A DNA stretch of 64,000 nucleotides from assembly GCF_000382185.1 (NCBI RefSeq), contig NZ_KB907784.1, positions 496,001-560,000 on the forward strand, in the 5' to 3' direction. The notes under the pieces were generated by a model. That model was not told where the DNA came from, ran no database searches, and saw nothing but the letters and a program-made list of their open reading frames with translations. The position numbers were made by a program, and so were the translations under genes. The stretch is from Bordetella sp. FB-8 (lineage in GTDB: Bacteria; Pseudomonadota; Gammaproteobacteria; Burkholderiales; Burkholderiaceae_B). Every line of letters begins with the position of its first letter. The stretch's first letter is position 1. Below, piece by piece: positions 9,257 to 18,217 of this stretch.

Positions 9257-11028
9257 CAGAAGATTCGGAAGAGGGAAGAGCCACGGCCTCGTCCTTTGGG
9301 CGAGATCACTTCCTGATTTGCGGCGAAATGTTCGAAATTTTCCGGCGGCAGGGCCTTCGAGAACAACCAGCCCTGGATGTACTGACAGTCGCGCTCGACC
9401 AGAATCGCAAGCTGCTCTTCGGTCTCGACGCCTTCCGCGACGACGGAAAGATCGAGCTCGCGGGCGAGCGACAGCATCGCCGAGACGATCGCGCGATCAT
9501 GGCCCGATTCCAGGATGTCGCTCACGAAACTACGGTCGATCTTGATCTCGGAAATCGGAAATCGTCGCAAGTACGACAGGTTCGAATAGCCGGTGCCGAA
9601 ATCGTCGATGGCAAACCGCACGCCGAATGCGTGCAGCCGGGACAGGATGGCTTCGGTCTGCTCCGGATTCTTGATCAGCGTGCCTTCGGTGATCTCCAGG
9701 ACGAGGCGGCCCGGATCGATGCCCGACTCCCGCACCGCGCTCATCACCGATTGCGAGAACGCCGGGTTCTGGAATTGAACCGGGGAGACGTTGACCCCGA
9801 CGTAGGCGAGCGAAATCCCGCGCGCATCCCAGCGGGCCAGTTGCGCGCACACCATGCGCAGCGCCCAGCTGCCCAGCAGATTGATCAGGCCGTTGTCCTC
9901 GGCCAGCGGGATGAACGCCGTCGGCGGCCTCTGGCCATGGGGATGATTCCAGCGCATCAGCGCCTCGGCCGCGAGCACTTCGCGGGTACGGGCATCGACG
10001 ATGGGCTGGTAGTACAGCTCGAACTCCCCCGTCCTGATACCCGAGAGCATGTCCTGCTCCAGCGAGAATGCCTCCGCCTTCACTTTCTCGAAATCCGGCG
10101 AATAGAACACGAATTGGTTCTTGCCGCGCTCCTTGGCGCTGTACATCGCCAGGTCGGCGTGCTTGAGAAGCTGGCTGCTCTTGAGTCCGTCTTCCGGGTA
10201 AAGGGCGATGCCGATGCTGACCGTCACGCGCAGCTGCTGGCCGGCCACCGAAAACGGCCGCTGCATCGCCGCAATGATGCGCGCCGCCAGGCGATCCCAC
10301 GCATCGGCTGCGTCCAGTTCGCCTGCCACAAGAACGAACTCGTCCGCGCCCAGCCGGGCGAACACGTCGTCTTTATGCAACTGGGCCTTCAGGCGCTTGC
10401 CGACCGCGTGCAGCAAGGCATCGCCTATATCGTGGCCCAAGGAGTCGTTGATGCGCTTGAAACCGTCCAGGTCCAGCATCATCACGGCGAAAGCCTTGCC
10501 CGACACCATGTCATTATCGATGGACTCGATCATCCACTCGCGCAGGTGCGCGCGGTTGGACATGCCGGTCAACGGATCGCGGCGGGACTCGTCGCGCAGC
10601 TGACGCTCCGTTTTCACCCAGAGCGTGACGTCGTAGCCGAACACATCGAAGCGCGGTTCTTGGTCGCCGTCGGCGTTGGCCGCCAACTGCACGAGCAGAT
10701 CGAGCCAGCAGCAGCCTTCCTCGGCCAGCAGAAACGGGAGCACCCCTTTCTGCGGTTCGCCCGTCGACAGCACGCGGTTCACGAGTTCCTGGAGCTCGCC
10801 CGCATGCTCGGGCATGACCAGGTCGCCCAGGCGTACCTGGGCCAGATAGGCGGCGGGATAGCCGAGCAGGCTGGCAGCGGATGCGGCGGCCGCCAGCAGG
10901 CGCGTGCTCGAGTCGATATGGACGACGAAAGCGGGACTATGCGCGACGATGACCGCGAGCTGGTCGTCCTTCAGTTTCGGCAGTGTCTTTTCGGCGGTTG
11001 ATGCCATGGGCCTCGAAGCCGGGCTCAT
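9256..11028 (-). CDS. PAS-GGDEF-EAL cyclic-di-GMP signalling protein, degenerate GGDEF site
   Basis: A 590-residue protein. A PAS-like sensor covers about 25-140, GGDEF about 150-305, EAL about 320-565. The GGDEF motif reads GADEF (RLGADEFVL), so the second glycine of the active loop is replaced and cyclase activity is doubtful. The EAL domain looks complete: EALMRW, NVSPVQF, DDFGTGYSNLSYL, KIDRSFV and EGVET. It is therefore probably a phosphodiesterase with a regulatory GGDEF domain. The start at 11028 is chosen for the AAGGA upstream; it lies 1 bp after the dedA stop (TGA-G-ATG). Confidence 0.9.
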   Translation of the reverse strand: MSPASRPMASTAEKTLPKLKDDQLAVIVAHSPAFVVHIDSSTRLLAAAASAASLLGYPAAYLAQVRLGDLVMPEHAGELQELVNRVLSTGEPQKGVLPFLLAEEGCCWLDLLVQLAANADGDQEPRFDVFGYDVTLWVKTERQLRDESRRDPLTGMSNRAHLREWMIESIDNDMVSGKAFAVMMLDLDGFKRINDSLGHDIGDALLHAVGKRLKAQLHKDDVFARLGADEFVLVAGELDAADAWDRLAARIIAAMQRPFSVAGQQLRVTVSIGIALYPEDGLKSSQLLKHADLAMYSAKERGKNQFVFYSPDFEKVKAEAFSLEQDMLSGIRTGEFELYYQPIVDARTREVLAAEALMRWNHPHGQRPPTAFIPLAEDNGLINLLGSWALRMVCAQLARWDARGISLAYVGVNVSPVQFQNPAFSQSVMSAVRESGIDPGRLVLEITEGTLIKNPEQTEAILSRLHAFGVRFAIDDFGTGYSNLSYLRRFPISEIKIDRSFVSDILESGHDRAIVSAMLSLARELDLSVVAEGVETEEQLAILVERDCQYIQGWLFSKALPPENFEHFAANQEVISPKGRGRGSSLFRIF

Positions 11029-11029
11029 C

Positions 11030-11659
11030 TCATTTCCTTCGAGCCAGTTTGACCAGTACGCCCAGACCCACGGGCACCGCCGCGGCGGCCAAGCCAACCA
11101 ACACGATGGTATTCAAATGCACTTTGATGAAGGGAATGTTACCGAAGAAATACCCCGCCAGCACCAGCAACAGCACCCACAGCAGCGCGCCAGCCACATT
11201 GAAGACCTGGAAGCGCGCAAAGGACATTTCGGCCACGCCCGCCACGAACGGCGCGAAGGCGCGAACCACTGGAATGAAACGCGCCAACACCAGAGCCTTG
11301 CCGCCGTGTTTTTCATAGAAAACATGCGTGCGCATCAGCGCATTGCGGTCCAGGAAGCGCCAGTCGGCCGTATAGACCCGCTTGCCGATCGTGCGCCCGA
11401 TGAGAAAATTCACCGTATTGCCCAGGATGGCGGCAAGCAGCAGCAGCACGGTCACGAGCCCCACGTTCATGCTGCCCGCGGCACCGAATGCGCCAGCGAT
11501 GAAAAGCAAGGAATCCCCAGGCAGAAACGGCATTACGATCAAGCCCGTTTCAGCAAACACGATCAGGAACAACACCAAATAGACCCAGGCGCCGTACTGG
11601 TTAACCCAAACGCCTAGCGTCTGGTCGATGTGCAGAATCATGTTCAGCAAATCAGCCAT
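11030..11659 (-). CDS. DedA family inner-membrane protein
   Basis: A 209-residue polytopic membrane protein of the DedA/SNARE-associated family, whose members include undecaprenyl-phosphate flippases and affect membrane homeostasis. The conserved F-x-R-[FX]-x-P-x-x-R motif appears as RFIPVVRAFAPFVAG, and an acidic reentrant segment lies near IVFAETGLIVMPFLPG. The ATG at 11659 is preferred over a TTG 21 bp upstream. It is first in a three-gene operon with the cyclic-di-GMP protein and the HDOD protein, with almost no spacing. Confidence 0.9.
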   Translation of the reverse strand: MADLLNMILHIDQTLGVWVNQYGAWVYLVLFLIVFAETGLIVMPFLPGDSLLFIAGAFGAAGSMNVGLVTVLLLLAAILGNTVNFLIGRTIGKRVYTADWRFLDRNALMRTHVFYEKHGGKALVLARFIPVVRAFAPFVAGVAEMSFARFQVFNVAGALLWVLLLVLAGYFFGNIPFIKVHLNTIVLVGLAAAAVPVGLGVLVKLARRK

Positions 11660-11745
11660 AGCAATATCTTGCAAAAACAAAAGGTTATGGACTATACCTT
11701 AAGATTCGAACGAACACCTTGGTTCTGTGGGTTTGGCGCCACCCT

Positions 11746-11760
11746 GCGGATAAAATGACC
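11746..11760 (+). promoter_or_regulatory. Probable -10 region of mutL
   Basis: TAAAAT (11751-11756) lies 28 bp before the mutL start. The surrounding 12-mer GCGGATAAAATG is identical to that before miaA (25089-25100). No clear -35 hexamer is visible. Confidence 0.4.
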
Positions 11761-11783
11761 GCATCAACCCTAAGCGCATCCCC

Positions 11784-13700
11784 ATGTCCGACCGCCGTCC
11801 CATTGCCGCCCTACCCGACCTGCTGATCAGCCAGATCGCCGCGGGCGAAGTCATTGAACGGCCGGCCTCGGTGCTCAAGGAACTGCTGGAAAACGCCGTG
11901 GACGCCGGGGCGCGCGCCATCGAGGTGCGCCTCGAGGGCGGCGGCATCAAACGCATCGCCGTCTCCGACGACGGTGGCGGCATCCCGCCCGATGAGCTGC
12001 CTTTGGCGCTGATGCGCCATGCGACCAGCAAGATTCGCGACTTGGCCGAACTGGAATCGGTCGCCTCCATGGGGTTTCGCGGCGAGGCGCTGGCCTCCAT
12101 CGCCTCGGTGGCGCGCCTGACTCTGATCTCGCGCACGCGCGCGGCCGACCATGCCTGGCAGATCGAAGCCGGCAGCGCGCAGGCCTGCCCCGCATCCGGC
12201 CCGGCCGGCACGACGGTCGACGTGCGCCAGCTGTTCGACGCGGTCCCGGCGCGCCGCAAGTTTCTGCGCTCCGAGGCCACCGAGTTCGGCCACTGCCTGG
12301 ACATTCTCGAGCGTATCGCCCTGGCCCATCCAGGAATCGCCTTCCGCCTCTTTCACAATGAACGTCCCCAGCGACAGTGGCTGCCCGCCGATCCCGGCCA
12401 GCGCATACGCGACGTACTGGGCGAGGACTTCACCAGCCAGGCACTGCCGCTGCGGCAGGCTGCCGGCGCGGTCGCCCTGGCCGGCATGGTGTCGCGCCCC
12501 ACCGCCTCGCGGGCGCGCGCCGATCGGCAATACCTGTACGTGAACGGCCGTTACGTGCGCGACCGCACCGTCAGCCACGCGCTGCGCACGGCTTATGCCG
12601 ACGTGCTGCACGGCGAGCGCCAGCCCGCCTACGTGCTGTACCTGGACATCGACCCCGCCGCGGTGGACGTGAACGTGCATCCCGCCAAGCACGAAGTGCG
12701 CTTTCGCGACAGCGGCGCGGTGCACCGCTTCGTCGGCCAGATCGTGGGGCAGGTTTTGGCACAGACCGGCGGGACTCAGACGGGTTCGGCGATCGAAGCG
12801 GCAGCCTCTCCGGATGCCGCGCCTGTGCCTGATGCCCACGCCGGCCTGGGCGCCCAGGCGTTCGGCCAGGCGCACTATGCATCGGCTGCGCCGGCTCCGC
12901 GCCCGTACACGCAGGTACCCTTTCGCCTGCAGGAGCCGGCCGGGGTGCCCGTGCGCGACTGGCAGGCGCTTTATCGTCCGCTGGGCGATACCGCCCCCGC
13001 CGCGACAGACGGCGCGGCTTTGCCGCCCGGTTATGCACCCGCCCCCGCCCCGCACGAGGCACCGCGGCAACCCCTGCCTGGAGCGGCCCTACCTAGAGCG
13101 GCCCTACCCGAAGGCGAGCTGCCGCTGGGCATGGCCCTGGCGCAGTTGCACGGCATCTACATCCTGGCGCAGAACGCGCGCGGCCTGGTGCTGGTCGACA
13201 TGCACGCTGCCCACGAGCGCGTGGTCTACGAACAGCTCAAGCGCGAGCTGGACGCGCGCAGCCTGCCGCGCCAGGACCTGCTGGTGCCCGTTGTTTTTCA
13301 CGCCACCGAGAAAGACGTGGCCCTGGTCGAGGAAAACCAGGACCAGCTTGCCGGACTCGGTTTCGAAATGCGGCCTGCCGGCCCGGCGTCCATCGCCGTA
13401 CGCTGCGTGCCGGCCATGCTGGCGCGCGGCGACATCGAAACTCTGGCTCGCGCCGTGCTGCGCGACCTGGCCGCCGTGGGCGTCTCGCGGCTGCTCACCG
13501 AACAACGCAACGAACTGCTTGCCACCATGGCCTGCCACGGTTCGGTGCGCGCCAACCGCAGGCTCACCCTGGACGAGATGAACGCCCTGCTGCGCCAGAT
13601 GGAAGCTACGGAGCGCGCCGACCAATGCAATCACGGCCGGCCCACCTGGATGCAGTGGAGCGTGGGCGACCTGGACAAACTCTTCATGCGCGGACAATAG
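11784..13700 (+). CDS. mutL: DNA mismatch repair protein MutL
   Basis: A 638-residue mismatch repair mediator that couples MutS to downstream excision. The GHKL ATPase domain has [22 protein letters not shown] and [11 protein letters not shown] low-complexity Ala/Pro linker (about 330-450) joins the C-terminal dimerisation domain. That domain contains [12 protein letters not shown], which fits the endonuclease pattern D-x-H-A-x2-E-x4-E with Met in place of Gln, so it probably nicks DNA itself; no mutH is seen here. In relatives mutL and miaA are often close. Here they are separated by about 11.4 kb of catabolic genes. Confidence 0.96.
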   Translation: MSDRRPIAALPDLLISQIAAGEVIERPASVLKELLENAVDAGARAIEVRLEGGGIKRIAVSDDGGGIPPDELPLALMRHATSKIRDLAELESVASMGFRGEALASIASVARLTLISRTRAADHAWQIEAGSAQACPASGPAGTTVDVRQLFDAVPARRKFLRSEATEFGHCLDILERIALAHPGIAFRLFHNERPQRQWLPADPGQRIRDVLGEDFTSQALPLRQAAGAVALAGMVSRPTASRARADRQYLYVNGRYVRDRTVSHALRTAYADVLHGERQPAYVLYLDIDPAAVDVNVHPAKHEVRFRDSGAVHRFVGQIVGQVLAQTGGTQTGSAIEAAASPDAAPVPDAHAGLGAQAFGQAHYASAAPAPRPYTQVPFRLQEPAGVPVRDWQALYRPLGDTAPAATDGAALPPGYAPAPAPHEAPRQPLPGAALPRAALPEGELPLGMALAQLHGIYILAQNARGLVLVDMHAAHERVVYEQLKRELDARSLPRQDLLVPVVFHATEKDVALVEENQDQLAGLGFEMRPAGPASIAVRCVPAMLARGDIETLARAVLRDLAAVGVSRLLTEQRNELLATMACHGSVRANRRLTLDEMNALLRQMEATERADQCNHGRPTWMQWSVGDLDKLFMRGQ

Positions 13701-13759
13701 GCGCGCCCTGGGCTTACCCTGATTTACATCCTTGCAGTGCAGCAATAGCCTAGCTACAG

Positions 13760-13769
13760 CTGTCGACAG
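13760..13769. promoter_or_regulatory. Possible GntR/FCD operator before the catabolic cluster
   Basis: The perfect dyad CTGTCGACAG fits the loose FCD-GntR operator pattern yGTM-N0-1-KACr. It lies 71 bp before the aldolase start, in the only sizeable intergenic gap at the head of the cluster that encodes a FCD-GntR regulator (20857-21561). Short palindromes are common, so this is tentative. Confidence 0.3.
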
Positions 13770-13840
13770 TTGACAGGAAGGCCGCGCAATCCGCGTTGCC
13801 TTGCCGGAACACAAAGTCCCAACTGCCAGGAGATGTCCGC

Positions 13841-14629
13841 GTGGCGCTACATGCACTCAAGCCCTCTGCCTGCGTCCCGCCCGGCGCGGAACGCCGCGTG
13901 CGCGAAGATCTCGCCGCCGCATACCGCCTGATAGCCCTTTTCGGGCTGGACGACAGTATCTACACGCATATCTCGGCACGCGTGCCGGGCACGCACGACC
14001 AATTCCTGATCAACCCCTTCGGCATGCTGTTCCAGAACATCACCGCCTCGTCGCTGGTGAAAATCGACACCGAAGGCCGCATCGTCGAGCCGACCGAATA
14101 CTCGGTGAACCCGGCCGGCTTCACCATCCACAGCGCCGTGCATATGGCGCGGCACGACGCCGAGTGCGTGCTGCACACCCACACCGTGGCCGGCGTCGCG
14201 GTGGCCTCGCTCGAGTGCGGCCTGCAGCCCTGCAACCAATGGGCGCTGCAGTTCCACGACCGGGTCGCCTACCACGAGTACGAAGGCATCGCCCTCGATC
14301 ACGGCGAGCGCGAACGCCTGACGGCTGACCTCGGCCCCACGGCCAAGGCCATGATTCTGCGCAATCACGGCTTGCTGACCTGCGGCGGTTCGGTGGCCGA
14401 GGCGCTCATTCTCATGCTGAACCTGGAGCGCGCCTGCCGCGTGCAGATGGCCATCCAGGCCAGCGGTCAGGCCGTCCATCCCCTGCCCCGCGAGGTCTGC
14501 GAATTGACCGCCCGCCAGTACGAAGCCTGGGACACGCAGGGCCAGCCCACCGGCAGCGATCCCTATCAACGCGAATGGCAGGCCCTGCGACAGCGACTGG
14601 AACCGGCCGTGTCGTCCTACCGGGACTGA
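13841..14629 (+). CDS. Class II aldolase/adducin family protein
   Basis: A 262-residue zinc-dependent class II aldolase/adducin domain protein. The GTG at 13841 is chosen because AGGAG sits 8 bp upstream; the TTG-initiated frame at 13796 has no such site. Metal ligand motifs are visible: HTHTVAGVAVAS supplies a His-x-His pair and RNHGLLTCGG a third histidine, with DSIYTHISARVPG at the N-terminus. Such enzymes cleave or epimerise sugar phosphates, or decarboxylate related acids. It is the first gene of the cluster running to 25032. Substrate unknown. Confidence 0.85.
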   Translation: MALHALKPSACVPPGAERRVREDLAAAYRLIALFGLDDSIYTHISARVPGTHDQFLINPFGMLFQNITASSLVKIDTEGRIVEPTEYSVNPAGFTIHSAVHMARHDAECVLHTHTVAGVAVASLECGLQPCNQWALQFHDRVAYHEYEGIALDHGERERLTADLGPTAKAMILRNHGLLTCGGSVAEALILMLNLERACRVQMAIQASGQAVHPLPREVCELTARQYEAWDTQGQPTGSDPYQREWQALRQRLEPAVSSYRD

Positions 14630-14737
14630 GGCCGCAAGCCTCTCCCTTTTGGTTTTCTCCGATCGCGGCCCGTGCCACGCACGACCGCGCTGGTCTTTGT
14701 GTTGTCGTCATTTGCCCCGAACAAGGAGCTTCAAGCA

Positions 14738-16306
14738 ATGAAACGTCGCCAATTCATCCAGATGGGAACCGCCGGCCTGGGTCTGAGCATTGCCGGAGTT
14801 CCCTTGAGCACCCTGGCCCAGAACCGTGCTGGCGGAACGCTCAACGTCATCGTGCAGCCCGAACCGCCCGGCCTGATGATGGGCATCGTGCAGAACGGCC
14901 CCACCCAGATGATCGCCGGCAACCTCTACGAGGGCCTGCTGCGCTACGACGAAAATCTGGTGCCGCACCCGCACCTGGCCACCGGGTGGACCGTCAGCCC
15001 CGACAAGCTGACCTATACCTTCACGCTCAAGCCCGGCGTCAAATGGCATGACGGCAAGCCCTTCTCGGCCGACGACGTGGTGTTCACCGCCGCCACCTTC
15101 CTGCCCAAGACCAATCCGCGCACCCGCTACGACCTGGCCGCCGTCGACACCATCAAGGCCCTGGACCCGCTGACCGTGGAGTTCAAGCTGAAATACCCCT
15201 TCGACCCGTTTCTGGGCATCTTCGAGACCGGCACCATGCCCATGGTGCCCAAGCACATCTACGAAAACACCGACTTCCTGAACAACCCGGCCAACAACAC
15301 CCCGATCGGCACGGGTCCGTACAAGTTCAAGCAATGGGTCAAGGGTTCGTACATCCAGATCACCGCCAACGCCGACTACCACATACCCGGCGTGCCCAGC
15401 ATCGCCGACATCTATTTCCAAGTGATACCCGATGCGGCTTCGCGCGCGGCGGCCTTCGAGTCGGGCAAGATCGACGTGGTTCCCGGCGGCGCGGTCGAAT
15501 ACTTCGACGTGGAACGCCTGGCCAAGCTGCCCGGCGCAGCCGTCACCACCCAGGGCTGGGAATTCTTCGCGCCGCTTTCCTGGCTGTGCCTGAACAACCG
15601 GGCCAAGCCGCTGGACAACGTCAAGGTGCGCCAGGCGATCATGACCGCGATCGACCACGAAGCCATGACCAAGATCGCCTGGCACGGCTATGCGACGCCG
15701 GCCACCGGCCCTTTCAACAGCCACATCAAATACCACAGCGACAAGGTCGCCAAGTACCCCCACGACATCGCCAAGGCCAAGCAATTGCTCAAAGAAGGCG
15801 GCTACGCCGGCCAGACGCTACGCCTGCTGCCGCTGCCCTACGGCGAAAGCTGGCAGCGCCAGGCCGAGATCGTGCGTCAGAACCTGACACAGGCAGGCAT
15901 CAAGGTGGACATGATGAACACCGACGTGGCCGGCTGGAACCAGCGCCTGAGCCAGTGGGATTTCGACATGGCCTTCAACTACGTGTATCAGTACGGCGAC
16001 CCGGCCTTGGGGGTGGCACGCAACTACGTCTCGACCAACATCGCCAAGGGCTCGCCCTTCAACAACGCCGAAGGTTACGTCAACCCCAAGATCGACGCCC
16101 TGTTCATGGCGGCGGTGCGAGAGCTGGACGACGACAAGCGCAAGGCGATCTACGACCAGGTGCAGCAAATCCTGGTCGACGATGTGCCGGTGGCCTGGCT
16201 GCACGAGATCAATTTCCCGACTCTGTACCGCACCAAGGTCCAGAACCTGATCAGTTCCGCCATCGGCCTGGACGACAGCTTCGGCTACGCCAAGCTCTCA
16301 TCCTGA
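14738..16306 (+). CDS. ABC transporter periplasmic binding protein, peptide/opine type
   Basis: A 522-residue SBP_bac_5 family lipoprotein-like or soluble periplasmic receptor. The start at 14738 follows AAGGAG, and the N-terminus MKRRQFIQMGTAGLG is twin-arginine-like. The family signature region (YEGLLRYDENLVPHPHLATG) and FTLKPGVKWHDGKPF are present. It feeds the permeases and fused ATPase encoded next. This family imports dipeptides, nickel, opines and oligosaccharides; the neighbours suggest an amine-containing ligand, but that is inference. Confidence 0.9.
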   Translation: MKRRQFIQMGTAGLGLSIAGVPLSTLAQNRAGGTLNVIVQPEPPGLMMGIVQNGPTQMIAGNLYEGLLRYDENLVPHPHLATGWTVSPDKLTYTFTLKPGVKWHDGKPFSADDVVFTAATFLPKTNPRTRYDLAAVDTIKALDPLTVEFKLKYPFDPFLGIFETGTMPMVPKHIYENTDFLNNPANNTPIGTGPYKFKQWVKGSYIQITANADYHIPGVPSIADIYFQVIPDAASRAAAFESGKIDVVPGGAVEYFDVERLAKLPGAAVTTQGWEFFAPLSWLCLNNRAKPLDNVKVRQAIMTAIDHEAMTKIAWHGYATPATGPFNSHIKYHSDKVAKYPHDIAKAKQLLKEGGYAGQTLRLLPLPYGESWQRQAEIVRQNLTQAGIKVDMMNTDVAGWNQRLSQWDFDMAFNYVYQYGDPALGVARNYVSTNIAKGSPFNNAEGYVNPKIDALFMAAVRELDDDKRKAIYDQVQQILVDDVPVAWLHEINFPTLYRTKVQNLISSAIGLDDSFGYAKLSS

Positions 16307-16310
16307 GTCC

Positions 16311-16337
16311 AGGCCGCCGCGGCGCGGCGGCCTTTGT
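16311..16337 (+). terminator. GC hairpin between binding-protein and permease genes
   Basis: A 10-bp perfect stem (AGGCCGCCGC / GCGGCGGCCT) with a 3-nt loop is followed by TTGTT. It starts 5 bp after the binding-protein stop. Such hairpins often stabilise the upstream message or partially terminate, so that the receptor is made in excess over the membrane subunits. Confidence 0.6.
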
Positions 16338-16365
16338 TCCAACCCTCCGGATCCCGAGTGCATCG

Positions 16366-17340
16366 ATGAAGCGGCTTCAGTTCATGCTCACGCGCCTGGC
16401 GCAGGGCATCGTGGCGATCCTGGCCATTGCCACGGTCAATTTCCTGCTGGTGCACGCAGCGCCGGGCGACCCCGCCTCGGTAATGGCCGGCGAAGCCGGC
16501 AACGCCGATCCCCAATTCGTCGCCCAGCTCAGGCATCACTTCGGCCTGGATCTGCCCCTGGGCACGCAACTGGTCATCTACCTCAAGCACATCGTCCATC
16601 TCGACCTGGGCTATTCCTACCGCCAGCAGCTGCCGGTGGTGAACCTGATCATGCAGCGGCTGCCCGCCACGCTGCTCCTGACCGGCAGCGCCTTCATCCT
16701 GTCGCTGATTTTCGGCGTCGCGCTGGGCGCCTGGTCCAGCCGCAAGGTCGGCACCTGGGTCGACAGCGCCATCAGCGTGGTGGGCCTGGTGTTCTATGCC
16801 ACGCCGCTGTATTGGCTGGCGATGATGGCCGTGCTGCTGTTTTCGATCAAATTGAACTGGCTGCCGGGCTTCGGCTATTTCACGGTGGGCGCCAACCTTT
16901 CCGGCCTGGCACGGGCCTGGGACATCCTCCAGCATCTGGTGCTGCCTTCGCTCACGCTGGCGCTCTTTTACATGGCCGTCTATGCCCGCATGACGCGCGC
17001 CTCGATGCAGGAAGTGGCGCAGATGGACTTCGTCAAAACGGCGCGCGCCAAGGGCCTGCGCCCGCTGCGCATCGAACGCGCGCACATCCTGCGCAATGCC
17101 TTGCTGCCCGTGGTCACGCTGGCGGGCATCCAGGCCGGCGGCATGATAGGCGGGGCGGTCCTGACCGAGACCGTGTTCGCCTGGCCCGGCATAGGCCGGC
17201 TGATGTTCGATGCGCTGCTCGAGCGCGATTACACCGTGCTGCTGGGCTGCTTTCTGGTGGCCTCGGCCATGGCCGTGATCCTGAATCTCGTCACCGACCT
17301 TCTCTACACGCTCGTGGACCCGCGCATCGAACTGTCGTAG
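16366..17340 (+). CDS. ABC transporter permease, DppB type
   Basis: A 324-residue inner-membrane permease of the dipeptide/opine class. The start MKRLQFMLTRLAQG gives the typical first transmembrane segment, followed by the family segment HAAPGDPASVMAG. The cytoplasmic coupling loop ARAKGLRPLRIERAHILRN contacts the ATPase. The frame is open far upstream but lacks protein-like features before this ATG. It is followed 31 bp later by the second permease. Confidence 0.9.
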   Translation: MKRLQFMLTRLAQGIVAILAIATVNFLLVHAAPGDPASVMAGEAGNADPQFVAQLRHHFGLDLPLGTQLVIYLKHIVHLDLGYSYRQQLPVVNLIMQRLPATLLLTGSAFILSLIFGVALGAWSSRKVGTWVDSAISVVGLVFYATPLYWLAMMAVLLFSIKLNWLPGFGYFTVGANLSGLARAWDILQHLVLPSLTLALFYMAVYARMTRASMQEVAQMDFVKTARAKGLRPLRIERAHILRNALLPVVTLAGIQAGGMIGGAVLTETVFAWPGIGRLMFDALLERDYTVLLGCFLVASAMAVILNLVTDLLYTLVDPRIELS

Positions 17341-17371
17341 CGCCCGCGCCAACCGCAATCCAGGATCCGTC

Positions 17372-18217
17372 ATGAAACAGACTAGCTTTTGGCGGCGATT
17401 CCGCCGCAACCGGGGGGCGACGCTGGGACTGGCCTTTCTCGTTCTGATCGCGCTGGTGGCCGTTTTCGGCCCCTTGCTCACCGCCGACAATCCCTGGGAC
17501 ATGGTCTCCTCGCCATTCATACCGCCCATGGGAGAGCCGCACCTGTATATGGGCACCGACGTGATGGGACGCGATGTGTTCGCCGGCGTGGTCTACGGCG
17601 CCCGCATTTCGCTGCTGATCGGCGTCGTCTCCACCGCGGTCTCGCTACTGATCGGCGTAAGCCTGGGCGCGATCGCGGGCTATTTCGGCAACGGGATCGA
17701 TGCGTTTCTGATGCGCTTTACCGAGCTCTTTCAGGCTGTGCCCAGCTTTGCGCTGGCCATCGTGCTGGTGGCCATCTTCCAGCCAACCATCTACTCCATC
17801 ATCGCGTCCATCGCGGTGGTCTCTTGGCCGCCGGTGGCACGCCTGGTGCGCGGCGAGTTCCTCACGCTGCGCCAACGCGATTTCGTCTCGGCCGCGCTGC
17901 TGGCCGGCGAATCGACCCCGCGAGTCATCCTCACGCAGATCCTGCCCAACGCGCTGTCGCCCATCGTGGTGATGGCCTCGCTCATGATCGCCACCGCCAT
18001 CCTGCTGGAATCCTCGCTCAGCTTCATGGGCCTGGGCGACCCCAATCTGATGAGTTGGGGCTACATGATAGGCGCGGCCCGCACCGTGCTGCGCGAAGCC
18101 TGGTGGATGGCGGCCTTTCCGGGCCTGGCCATCGTGCTTACCGTGCTGGCGCTGAACCTGGTGGGCGAGGGACTGAACGACGGGCTCAATACCCGCGCCG
18201 GAGGACGTGGACGATGA
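17372..18217 (+). CDS. ABC transporter permease, DppC type
   Basis: A 281-residue permease partner. It has the N-terminal DppC-type segment (WRRFRRNRGATLGLAFL), the G-T-D-V-M-G-R-D-V-F motif characteristic of this subfamily and a coupling loop around AALLAGESTPRVILTQ. Five to six transmembrane segments are apparent. Its stop overlaps the ATG of the ATPase gene (ATGA), which has GGAGG upstream. Confidence 0.9.
   Translation: MKQTSFWRRFRRNRGATLGLAFLVLIALVAVFGPLLTADNPWDMVSSPFIPPMGEPHLYMGTDVMGRDVFAGVVYGARISLLIGVVSTAVSLLIGVSLGAIAGYFGNGIDAFLMRFTELFQAVPSFALAIVLVAIFQPTIYSIIASIAVVSWPPVARLVRGEFLTLRQRDFVSAALLAGESTPRVILTQILPNALSPIVVMASLMIATAILLESSLSFMGLGDPNLMSWGYMIGAARTVLREAWWMAAFPGLAIVLTVLALNLVGEGLNDGLNTRAGGRGR

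Noticed and set aside
15334..16365. 5' extension of the DppB-type permease frame into the binding-protein gene
   Set aside because: Arg/Gly/Gln-rich out-of-frame reading of the binding protein; the permease starts at 16366 with a normal first membrane segment.
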